A stretch of 64,000 bases of DNA, from the NCBI GenBank assembly GCA_023386345.1, contig JAEWJT010000004.1, forward strand, positions 248,001 to 312,000, written 5' to 3'. The stretch is from Bacillota bacterium (lineage in GTDB: Bacteria > Bacillota > Clostridia > Tissierellales > Sedimentibacteraceae). This document shows positions 7,743 through 15,944 of this stretch, piece by piece. The notes below the pieces were generated by a model that searched no databases, was not told the origin of the DNA, and worked only from the letters and a program-made list of their open reading frames with translations. How positions within the stretch are numbered: the first letter of the stretch is position 1; each line of letters starts with the position of its first letter. A program made the translations under genes and the position numbers.

Positions 7743-9137
7743 ATGATATTAAAAAAAATAATTTCAATTATTTTAATAATAACAGCTATACTTGAATTAA
7801 CATCATGCAATAAAAAAAGCAATGATAATTCTGAAATACAATTATGGTATTATGATTATGGTCCTAGTTTCGGTTATAGTGAAAGCATAGGAGACCTTAT
7901 TGCAGAAATAAAAAGTTTTTGTGAAAGAAATAATATACTATTGAATGTGGTTAAATATAATGAGAAAGAATTGACTTATGAAGATTATATATTAAAAAGA
8001 AATATTGTAGCAGCAAATGGTAATATTATTATTATTGAAGATGGAAGTGATATGTGGGATTTATCAAAACAACATGCTGATTATACAAAACTTGAAAATT
8101 ATGATAATATTTTTGAAGAGTATAAAGATAAATTTTGCATACCTATTGGAATTACAAATATTTATACAGTCATTAGCCGTAACATTTTAGATTATTATGG
8201 TATAAAATTAGATAAATCATTAATTACGTATGATGAATATTTAGAATTAAAACAAAAAATGAAGGAAAAAGGTGCAAAATTTAATATAAATTTGCTTGAA
8301 TATATTGAAAGAATTGATTATTTTAAAAATAAATATGACTTAATGTGTGTAAATGATAAAAATGAAATTTTTAATAATATAGATAAGTTCAAAATAACAT
8401 TGAAATCTACTATAGTAGAAATTTGTGACGATTTAATTAATTACAATTATAGTAGCAATATATTAAATTATGATTTAGCTAAAAGAGATGACAACATATA
8501 TAATGATTTAATGAAGAGAAAAACTAGCAATATATACGATGAAAATTCAAACATGGATATTTATCAAGATGCACAGTATATAGCGTTAACAGCTAATTAT
8601 TATTTTGAAGAAAATTATGACCTTATTGCTAATAATATATTAGTTGCAGGCTCGCCAGGATTAATGAAATCACCTTGCTTTTATATGAATAAAAAAATAA
8701 CAAATGAAAAGATTTGGCAATTAGCTAATTTTATCGTAAGCGAACAAAGCTATAAAACTATTTCTAGAATAGCTCATTGTTTTTCACCAGTTTTTAAAAG
8801 CGAAATAACGAAAGAGGTTTTAGAACTTGATGAAAAATTTAAATATATTGGACCTCATAAAAAAACTGCAGAACAGGGCATAGAGAAAGGTATAAAAATA
8901 TCTAATTTAATAGATGAAGTTAATTATATGGTAATAATAAATAAAGAAACTAGAGATCTTTTTGCTAAATATTTTTTTATTAATATTGACTATTCTAATG
9001 AGATTACAAAATTTATAGAAAACAGTGTCGCAAAACTATCTGAAAAAAATTTTGATTATAAAGATAAAGAAATGAATAAAACACTTGACAGCGATATAGA
9101 TGAATTCGTTAAAAATTTCAATATACATAATAAATAG
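7743..9137 (+). CDS. Lipoprotein resembling an extracellular solute-binding protein (copy 2)
   Basis: A tandem paralogue of the preceding gene, with long near-identical runs such as QHADYTKL, EMKEKGAKF-like and EIFNN segments at the same positions. Signal peptide and lipobox LTSC with C22. ATG 7743 is preferred over the upstream GTG at 7719 because GGAGGA at 7728-7733 lies between them with proper spacing and the signal peptide then begins MILKK. Length 464 residues. The duplication followed by divergence suggests two ligands or two partners. Confidence 0.7.
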   Translation: MILKKIISIILIITAILELTSCNKKSNDNSEIQLWYYDYGPSFGYSESIGDLIAEIKSFCERNNILLNVVKYNEKELTYEDYILKRNIVAANGNIIIIEDGSDMWDLSKQHADYTKLENYDNIFEEYKDKFCIPIGITNIYTVISRNILDYYGIKLDKSLITYDEYLELKQKMKEKGAKFNINLLEYIERIDYFKNKYDLMCVNDKNEIFNNIDKFKITLKSTIVEICDDLINYNYSSNILNYDLAKRDDNIYNDLMKRKTSNIYDENSNMDIYQDAQYIALTANYYFEENYDLIANNILVAGSPGLMKSPCFYMNKKITNEKIWQLANFIVSEQSYKTISRIAHCFSPVFKSEITKEVLELDEKFKYIGPHKKTAEQGIEKGIKISNLIDEVNYMVIINKETRDLFAKYFFINIDYSNEITKFIENSVAKLSEKNFDYKDKEMNKTLDSDIDEFVKNFNIHNK

Positions 9138-9199
9138 ATATATTTCTTTATTTAAATTTATTAAAGATGAAACATTTCTTTTTATAATTGGTGATAACT

Positions 9200-11023
9200 A
9201 TGAAAATATATGCAAATAAATCAGACAAAGAAAAACTAAAATGGTTTTTAAAAAAATATGTTTATATTGGAAAGAAATATTTAATCTTAATTATAATATT
9301 AATATTTATTGGCTCTTTAGTGGCAAATATAAGTCCATATCTATATGGTAAGATGTTAGATAGTATAACTTTAGGTGATATGGACTTTTTAATTAAGCTT
9401 ATTATATCCTATTTCTTTATAACAATCTTTACAAACCTATTAAGTATGTTGGAAAGCTATGTAGGACAAGTAGTTAACTTTAAATTGTCCAAAAAAGCTC
9501 AAACAGAACTCTTTGATAATATGATAAGAATGAAAACTTACTTCTATAGTAAATTTGAGGTTGGAGAATTAATTTCTCGATTAAATGGAGATAATGATGG
9601 TATAATTTCATTTGGAATTGATTTAGTTACAAGTATCCTTAATATATCAATTAATATTTTAATTTCTATGTATTTTGTTATAACAATTTCAATTCGCTTA
9701 TCTTCAGTTGCGATATTTTATATACCAGCGACTTTTTTAGTTACTTATTTTGCAAGGAAATATTTCAAAGAATTAACTGAAAGAAGAAAAGCGTTTAGTG
9801 ATAAATATTATAGCTTCCAAAATGAAATTTTTTCAAATAACCTTGGAATTAAAAGCTTTCAATTAGAAAACAGCATTAGTGATAAATACAAGGGTTTTAT
9901 TAATAAAGAATTTAATCTTTTAAAGAGGTCAATATATTTAGGAAATGTTATGCAATTGGCTAACAGTACAATTACTGTGCTTTCATCATTATTTATAATA
10001 TATTTATCTGCCTTGTTGATAAAAGATGGACTTTTGACAATTGGATTGATGGTGTCCTTTAATACATACATAAATAAGTTATTTGTGTCTATATCCCAAG
10101 TATTTGGCATAAATATCAGCTTGCAAGAAATCATGGTTTCTTTAAATAGAGTTATTGAAATTATGGATAAGGACTCTGAAGTTGATAGTATATCAAGTAC
10201 AGATATGATAAATGAGAAATCAAAAAATGAAAGAAATTCAAATTTCGAAAATAAGATAAAATATGAAGAAAATTCAAATATTGATAAACAAAGTAAATTT
10301 TCATTGAAATGCGTAGATATAAGCTTTACCTATGAAGAGGATAAAGAAAATGTTCTGACAAATATGAATATTTCAATTGATGATTTCGGTTTGTATAGCA
10401 TTGTAGGAACAAATGGATGCGGGAAAAGTACACTTGCTAAGCTGCTGATAAAATTATATGAAATAGAAAAAGGAAATATTTATATAAATGGATTAGATTA
10501 TTCTAAGCTTTCTTATGATTTTATACGAAGTAATATAACATATATTCAAAAAGAAGAATTTTTCTTCAATGATACAATTATAAATAATATAAGATTATCT
10601 GATAAGTCCTTGAAAGAAACAGATATAGAAAATATGTGTATATTAGTCGGATTAGATGAGTGTATAAAAACTCTGCCTAATGGATATGAAACAATTATCG
10701 GTGAGGGGGGTTCAAGCTTATCAAGCGGACAGAAGCAAAAATTAAGTATAGCAAGAGCCTTGCTAAGAGATACACCAATATATATCTTTGACGAAATTAC
10801 AGCGAACCTTGATGGAAAAGCTGAAAAAGATATTATGGGAATAATGAAAGAGTATAGTAAAAAATCTATCATAATATTCATTAGCCATAAAGTGTCATCT
10901 ATAATTGACAGTGATAAAATATTTGTTTTGGAAAATGGAAAGGTTGCAGATAGTGGAAATCATGACTATTTACTAAACAATAACCATATGTACAAAGATT
11001 TATTTAAAAATAGAGAGTCATAA
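9200..11023 (+). CDS. ABC exporter, fused membrane and ATPase domains
   Basis: A 607-residue half-transporter: six membrane segments across residues ~25-300, a low-complexity asparagine/lysine-rich linker (~330-370), then an ATPase domain with Walker A GTNGCGKST, signature LSSGQ and Walker B YIFDE. There is no N-terminal C39 peptidase domain, so it does not itself process a double-glycine leader. Position at the end of the cassette suggests export of the modified peptide. ATG 9200 is chosen over TTG 9188. It ends 29 bases before the second 35-bp repeat. Confidence 0.88.
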   Translation: MKIYANKSDKEKLKWFLKKYVYIGKKYLILIIILIFIGSLVANISPYLYGKMLDSITLGDMDFLIKLIISYFFITIFTNLLSMLESYVGQVVNFKLSKKAQTELFDNMIRMKTYFYSKFEVGELISRLNGDNDGIISFGIDLVTSILNISINILISMYFVITISIRLSSVAIFYIPATFLVTYFARKYFKELTERRKAFSDKYYSFQNEIFSNNLGIKSFQLENSISDKYKGFINKEFNLLKRSIYLGNVMQLANSTITVLSSLFIIYLSALLIKDGLLTIGLMVSFNTYINKLFVSISQVFGINISLQEIMVSLNRVIEIMDKDSEVDSISSTDMINEKSKNERNSNFENKIKYEENSNIDKQSKFSLKCVDISFTYEEDKENVLTNMNISIDDFGLYSIVGTNGCGKSTLAKLLIKLYEIEKGNIYINGLDYSKLSYDFIRSNITYIQKEEFFFNDTIINNIRLSDKSLKETDIENMCILVGLDECIKTLPNGYETIIGEGGSSLSSGQKQKLSIARALLRDTPIYIFDEITANLDGKAEKDIMGIMKEYSKKSIIIFISHKVSSIIDSDKIFVLENGKVADSGNHDYLLNNNHMYKDLFKNRES

Positions 11024-11052
11024 AATATTAATATTTTTTAAGTTAAAGTAAT

Positions 11053-11087
11053 AAATAAAAAAAGGGCTTACAAGCCCTTTTTTATAT
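11053..11087. repeat. Right copy of 35-bp direct repeat
   Basis: Perfect copy of 2585-2619. It lies between the exporter gene and the convergent dacF gene and forms their shared terminator. Confidence 0.95.
11057..11083. terminator. Bidirectional terminator between exporter and dacF
   Basis: Hairpin GGGCTT/AAGCCC flanked by seven A and six T residues, able to end transcription from both sides. Confidence 0.88.
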
Positions 11088-11096
11088 TAAAGGGAA

Positions 11097-12425
11097 TTAC
11101 ATTCCCTCTTGTCTCATCTTTCCTCTTTGTTTCTTTCTTCTTTGCTTTAGTCTGTAAATACGAATTTTATTATAAGTTCTTAAAACAACTACAGCTATAA
11201 CAATTGCAATAATAATTGTCAGAAATGTTGGTAATTTAAAAGGTTTTTTATTGTTGTCGGCATTGCTGTTTGGGTTGTTTAAGCTTGATGTTTCAACTGT
11301 CATAACAGATTCTGTTGAGATTATATCTGTAGCTCCAACTACTTTTCCATCAATTTCATACTCTAGCTTTCCAACAGTATCGCCTTTTTTTATTGGAAAT
11401 TTAACATCATATATTTTTATATTTTTTTTGACATTATCGATGGTTGTATTTTTTTCTGCGTACAAAGCAACGCTTTCTTTAGTTACAAGTGCTATTTTGC
11501 TATCATTTTCCAATTCTAAATCTTGTACAAATTCGTTTGCGCTGATAATAGTTTTAAATTCAAACTCATCAAATCCATAGTTTAGTAGATTATGTGTATC
11601 TGTATATACATCAGCACTAGTGCCTTTTAAAACAATGGCAATAAGCTCTACACCGTTCCTTTGTGCATATGATACAAGACAACTGCCTGCTTCTGGAGTA
11701 TAGCCGTTTTTTACACCTGCTGCTCCCTCGTATTGTCTTGAAACGTACTTATTATTTACTATTATATCATTGCCCTTTACAAGATTTAGCAATAAATTAT
11801 TAGTGGTATGTAATGCTCTTTCTTCCTTAAGATTTGTTGCAGGTATAGTGTATCTTGTAGTTTTTATATATTCTCTGAATTTTTCATTTTTCATAGCATA
11901 TGTAGTTATTTTTGCCAAATCTGAGGCTGTTGTATAATGATTATTGTCATGAAGTCCATGAGGATTTACAAAATTTGTGTTTGTTGCTCCTAGCTCCTTG
12001 GCTTTATCATTCATAAGTTTAACAAAACTCTCTAGGCTACCACCTCCATAATGCTTGGCAATAACAGAAGCGGCATCATTTGCAGAGGGAAGCATAAGAG
12101 CATATAGTAAATCTTTAAGAGAAAGAACTTCGCCAGCTTCTAAGGCTATACTACTTCCATCAACTTCATAAGGAGTCTTTTCATCTACTGTAATTTTATC
12201 ATCTAAATTACCAATTTCCAATGCGATTATTGCAGTCATTATTTTAGTAAGACTTGCGGGATACATTTTTTTATCAATCGATTTTTCATATAAAACATTT
12301 TGGGTTTTCAGTTCAAAAAGCATTACTGATTCACAACCAGTGGTAACAGCATAAACAGGAAATATATTAATACTTGATAAAATAAATAATATTGATATAG
12401 TTAATAATATGTATTTTTTAAACAT
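11097..12425 (-). CDS. dacF: D-alanyl-D-alanine carboxypeptidase (PBP5-like)
   Basis: A low-molecular-mass penicillin-binding protein that trims the terminal D-Ala from peptidoglycan stem peptides. An N-terminal signal peptide (residues 1-26) is followed by the three serine-peptidase motifs: S58-LT-K61, S114-A-N116 and KNG in GVKNGYTPEAG near residue 240. A second beta-rich domain follows. Instead of the usual amphipathic helix, the C terminus has a clear membrane segment (LPTFLTIIIAIVIAVVVL) and a strongly basic tail. The start has AGGAG upstream. It is read opposite to its neighbours and shares a terminator with the exporter. Confidence 0.92.
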   Translation of the reverse strand: MFKKYILLTISILFILSSINIFPVYAVTTGCESVMLFELKTQNVLYEKSIDKKMYPASLTKIMTAIIALEIGNLDDKITVDEKTPYEVDGSSIALEAGEVLSLKDLLYALMLPSANDAASVIAKHYGGGSLESFVKLMNDKAKELGATNTNFVNPHGLHDNNHYTTASDLAKITTYAMKNEKFREYIKTTRYTIPATNLKEERALHTTNNLLLNLVKGNDIIVNNKYVSRQYEGAAGVKNGYTPEAGSCLVSYAQRNGVELIAIVLKGTSADVYTDTHNLLNYGFDEFEFKTIISANEFVQDLELENDSKIALVTKESVALYAEKNTTIDNVKKNIKIYDVKFPIKKGDTVGKLEYEIDGKVVGATDIISTESVMTVETSSLNNPNSNADNNKKPFKLPTFLTIIIAIVIAVVVLRTYNKIRIYRLKQRRKKQRGKMRQEGM

Positions 12426-12579
12426 GGCAACTCCTAATTTTGTTATTTATAAAATGTATGAATTTTATTGCATCATAGTTTCTGATACTAAAGCCTTTTG
12501 TAGAAAGATTTATGAACTATTAATTACAATACCCTTTGGACATTATATCATAGAAAAGAAAAAAATTAAATTAAAAAAT

Positions 12580-12608
12580 TTGATATTTTTTTGTTTTTTA
12601 TGTATAAT
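12580..12608 (+). promoter_or_regulatory. Promoter of comEA-selDAB
   Basis: TTGATA (12580-12585), 17-base spacer, TATAAT (12603-12608); start of transcription near 12615. Confidence 0.8.
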
Positions 12609-12647
12609 GGTGTTATAAATATTTTAATATGTGTAAGTGGGGGAAAA

Positions 12648-13343
12648 ATGGGGAAAGATATTTACAAAAAAGGGCTGATTTTACTCGGTGTAATTGTTGT
12701 TGCAATTATAACTTTTTTAGGTTATAAGCTGCAATCAAAAAATGCTGATAGTCTTAAGCCTTATGATGAGTCAGAGCTAAAAAAGTCTGAGGAAGAAGCA
12801 AAAAAAGATAATGGAGAAGAAGAAAAATCAAATCAAGACGAAGAAGCCAAAGAAGTATCTCATATATTCATAGATATTAGCGGTGCTGTCAAAAATCCAG
12901 GTATTTATGAATTAAATGAGGGTGCGAGATTAAATGATGCAATTGAAGCATCAGGAGGGCTTGCAGAGGATGCAAATTTTGATTATGTAGCTAAAAATTT
13001 AAATAAAGCAAGAATTTTAAATGATGAAGAAAAGATTTATATACCATTTAATAAAGATGATTTAAGTCTTATCGAAAATAATGCTGCAGATAATAGTAAA
13101 AATACAAATTCTACCAATACTAAGAGTAGTAAGAATATTGATACTACAAGTGCTAAAATCAATATAAATATAGCGACTAAAGAAGAGTTAACTACTTTAA
13201 AGGGAATAGGAGATTCCTTTGCACAGAGAATTATTGATTATAGACAAGAAAAAAAGTTTACAAAAATTGAAGATATAAAAAATGTCAAAGGTATTGGAGA
13301 AAAGACCTTTGAAAATATCAAGGAAAAAATAACTGTGAAATAG
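12648..13343 (+). CDS. comEA: ComEA-type DNA-binding competence protein
   Basis: A 231-residue membrane-anchored protein. A single N-terminal membrane segment (KKGLILLGVIVVAIITFLGY) is followed by a charged spacer, an SLBB domain (IFIDISGAVKNPGIYELNEGARLNDAI) and, after an asparagine/threonine-rich linker, two helix-hairpin-helix motifs (LTTLKGIGDSFAQRIIDY, IKNVKGIGEKTFENI). ComEA binds incoming double-stranded DNA at the cell surface during transformation. No other com genes are in the window. ATG 12648 is chosen because GGGGG precedes it; an earlier in-frame ATG lies inside the promoter. Confidence 0.9.
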   Translation: MGKDIYKKGLILLGVIVVAIITFLGYKLQSKNADSLKPYDESELKKSEEEAKKDNGEEEKSNQDEEAKEVSHIFIDISGAVKNPGIYELNEGARLNDAIEASGGLAEDANFDYVAKNLNKARILNDEEKIYIPFNKDDLSLIENNAADNSKNTNSTNTKSSKNIDTTSAKININIATKEELTTLKGIGDSFAQRIIDYRQEKKFTKIEDIKNVKGIGEKTFENIKEKITVK

Positions 13344-13360
13344 AAAGGAGCGATAATAAA

Positions 13361-14404
13361 ATGAGTGTAAATGAAATAAAACTAACACAAATGACAAAGA
13401 CTGCTGGCTGAGCTGCCAAGATAGGTCCTGAGACCCTTGCACAAGTTTTGTGCAAGCTACCTAAATTCAAAGATGATAATTTAATAGTTGGAATTGAAAC
13501 CTCTGATGATGCAGCAGTTTATAAAATAAATGACGAGATTGCAATGATACAAACTGTAGATTTTTTTACACCAGTAGTTGATGACCCATATACATTTGGA
13601 CAAATTGCGGCAGCAAATTCTTTAAGTGATGTATATGCAATGGGTGGAGAACCTAGGCTTGCTTTGAATATAGTAGGATTTCCGAATTGCTTAGATCCTT
13701 CGGTTATGGCTGAAATGCTGCAAGGCGGAGCTTCAAAGGTTATTGAAGCAGGAGCGACTTTGGCTGGAGGACACTCAATAGAGGATGATGAGCCTAAATA
13801 CGGTCTTTGCGTGACAGGCTTTGTTAATCCAAACAAAATATTAAAGAACTACGGGGCAAAACCAGGTGATGTGTTGATATTAACTAAGCAAATAGGCTCT
13901 GGTATTGTAAATACAGCAGTTAAGGCTGATATGGCTCCAAAGGAAATTGTTGATGAGGCTATAGTTGTGATGACCTCATTAAATAAAAAGGCAAAGGAAG
14001 CTATTGAAAATTATGATATAAGTAGCTGTACTGATATTACAGGCTTTGGTCTTATAGGCCATAGTATTGAAATGGCTGAGGCTAGCAATGTAAGCTTTGA
14101 AATAAATACAAAGGATGTACCTATTATTACCAACGTTATGGAATTAGCTGAAATGGGTTTAATTCCTGCTGGAGCATATAAAAACAGGACATACTTTGAA
14201 AAGAAGCTTGAGCTTGACAATATTGATGAGGCTTATATTGACTTATTTTTCGATCCTCAGACCTCAGGTGGTTTGCTTATTAGCGTAAATGAAAATGATG
14301 CTGATAAGATAATGAATGATATGAAAAATAAAGGTTTAGATACCAAATTTGCTATTATAGGCAGAGTTGTTGAAAAAAAAGAAAAATATATTTACTTAAA
14401 ATAA
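13361..14404 (+). CDS. selD: Selenophosphate synthetase containing selenocysteine
   Basis: SelD makes selenophosphate from selenide and ATP. The true gene starts at ATG 13361 behind GAAAGGAG and reads through an in-frame TGA at 13409-13411, giving U17 in the loop TAGUAAK, exactly where E. coli SelD has catalytic Cys17, with the essential K20 conserved. Total 347 residues. Gene finders will start it at 13448 and lose the active site. Further motifs are DDAAVY, TVDFFTP, GGHSIED and TDITGFGLIGH. A SECIS-like hairpin follows the TGA. It is 18 bases after comEA and leads the selD-selA-selB operon, so SelD needs the system it feeds. Confidence 0.96.
13409..13411 (+). other. Selenocysteine TGA codon of selD
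   Basis: In-frame TGA at codon 17. Coding homology to SelD is continuous on both sides. Confidence 0.95.
13436..13456 (+). promoter_or_regulatory. SECIS-like hairpin in selD mRNA
   Basis: CTTGCACAA and TTGTGCAAG make a perfect 9-bp stem closed by the loop GTT. The loop begins with G and lies 33 nt after the UGA, which satisfies the bacterial SECIS rule of a small apical loop with an early guanine about 16-37 nt downstream. SelB would bind here. Confidence 0.85.
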
Positions 14405-14426
14405 TTGAAAAAAGGGTATAATATTT

Positions 14427-15833
14427 ATGGATAAAAATGCTTTTTTAAGAAAAATTCCAAAGGTAGACTTATTGATTGAGTACGAAGAAATAAAAGAATT
14501 AATCAATAATAATGACAGGGAGCTTGTTGTTGACATAATAAGAGAAAAAACAGAGGAATTAAGAAATTTTATTTTAACAAGTGATTCAAGTATCTCGGAA
14601 GATGAAATATCTAAAAAAATTGATAATTTAATTGATGATATTTCAATAAAAGTAGGGAAAATTACGCGACTTAACGTGAGAAAAGTCATAAATGCAACAG
14701 GGACTATACTTCACACAAATTTGGGAAGAGCTGTTATATCTGAAAAAATCGCTAATAGATTAAAAGAGATTGTTACAGGATACTCCAATCTCGAATATGA
14801 TATTGAGGCTGGTGAAAGAGGCGAGAGATACTCTCATTTTGAGGATATTGTATGTAGGATAACTGGTGCAGAGGCAGCCATGGCTGTAAATAACAATGCT
14901 GCTGCAGTTATGCTAATTCTGAGTACGATAGCTAAAGATAAAGAGGTTATAGTTTCAAGAGGTGAGCTTGTGGAAATCGGAGGTTCGTTTAGAGTGCCTG
15001 ATGTCATGTTGCAAAGTGGCTCTAAATTAGTTGAGATAGGTACGACAAATAAAACTCATTTAAGAGATTATGAAAATGCTATTAATGAAGAAACTAATGC
15101 TATTTTAAAGGTGCATACAAGCAATTATAAAATAGTTGGATTTACAGAAGATGTTTCTATCAAAGAGTTGTCAGAACTTAGTAAAAAATACAGTATTCCA
15201 CTTATAGAGGATATTGGAAGCGGAGTTCTGATTGATTTAAGCAAATATGGACTAAGCTATGAGCCTACTGTTCAGGAATCAATAAAGAATGGTGCAGATG
15301 TTATCTGCTTTAGTGGTGACAAGCTTTTAGGAGGACCACAGGCGGGAATAATCGTTGGTAAAAAAGAATACATCAGCAAAATGAAAAAAAATCCATTGAC
15401 AAGGGCAATGAGGATAGATAAATTTACAGCAACAGTGCTAGAAGCAGTGTTTCATGAGTATATCAATGAAGAAAATGCCATAAAAAATATACCTGTATTG
15501 AAAATGATAACAGAGGATATTAGTGAACTTGAAGCACATGCAGGATATTTATACTACAAAATCAAGGATATACATAAGCTTGCTGAAATAAATATTGAGG
15601 ATTGTTTTTCACAGATTGGCGGTGGCTCATTGCCATTAGAGAGGATTAAGAGCAGATGTGTTTCAATAAAGCCTAACAATATCACTACAGCCTTATTTGA
15701 AAAAAGATTGAGAAATTTTGATGTAGTAATAAGAATTTCTGATGATAAGGCAATTCTTGATATGAGAACCGTAAAAAAATCTGAATTAGATATACTTGCA
15801 AATAGTATCGTTGGTGCTTTATTATTTGCGTAG
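14427..15833 (+). CDS. selA: L-seryl-tRNA(Sec) selenium transferase
   Basis: A pyridoxal-phosphate enzyme that converts seryl-tRNA(Sec) to selenocysteinyl-tRNA(Sec) using selenophosphate. At 468 residues it has the usual length. The cofactor lysine is K299 in CFSGDKLLGGPQAG; the segments NATGTILHTNLGR and EIGGSFRVPDVM are family hallmarks. It lies 22 bases after selD and is co-transcribed with it. Confidence 0.96.
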   Translation: MDKNAFLRKIPKVDLLIEYEEIKELINNNDRELVVDIIREKTEELRNFILTSDSSISEDEISKKIDNLIDDISIKVGKITRLNVRKVINATGTILHTNLGRAVISEKIANRLKEIVTGYSNLEYDIEAGERGERYSHFEDIVCRITGAEAAMAVNNNAAAVMLILSTIAKDKEVIVSRGELVEIGGSFRVPDVMLQSGSKLVEIGTTNKTHLRDYENAINEETNAILKVHTSNYKIVGFTEDVSIKELSELSKKYSIPLIEDIGSGVLIDLSKYGLSYEPTVQESIKNGADVICFSGDKLLGGPQAGIIVGKKEYISKMKKNPLTRAMRIDKFTATVLEAVFHEYINEENAIKNIPVLKMITEDISELEAHAGYLYYKIKDIHKLAEINIEDCFSQIGGGSLPLERIKSRCVSIKPNNITTALFEKRLRNFDVVIRISDDKAILDMRTVKKSELDILANSIVGALLFA

Positions 15834-15874
15834 CAGCTAAATCTCTTTTTAAAAAATAACAAATAAAGAAAAAA

Positions 15875-15944
15875 GGATAAGTACCGAGCCCATGTACAAA
15901 TTTTACATGGGTTCTTATTCAATCGGTGCATTGGTACGAATATG
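15875..15944 (+). promoter_or_regulatory. Unidentified structured element, copy A (upstream of selB)
   Basis: Begins GGATAAG and ends GAATATG, where ATG is the selB start. GTACCGA (15881-15887) pairs with TCGGTGC (15923-15929), enclosing an inner hairpin CCCATGTA/TACATGGG (starting 15889). A related element with compensatory changes ends at the start codon of the MacA-like gene (22099-22171). There is no ordinary Shine-Dalgarno sequence, so the fold may control translation. It does not fit any riboswitch consensus I can recall. Confidence 0.6.

Noticed and set aside
2585..11087. 35-bp repeats as phage-type attachment sites
   Set aside because: No integrase is present, and each repeat is mainly a working terminator, so the repeat may come from the terminator and not from site-specific recombination.
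13448..14404. selD starting at 13448
   Set aside because: That start removes the catalytic loop; homology, RBS and SECIS support 13361 with a read-through TGA.
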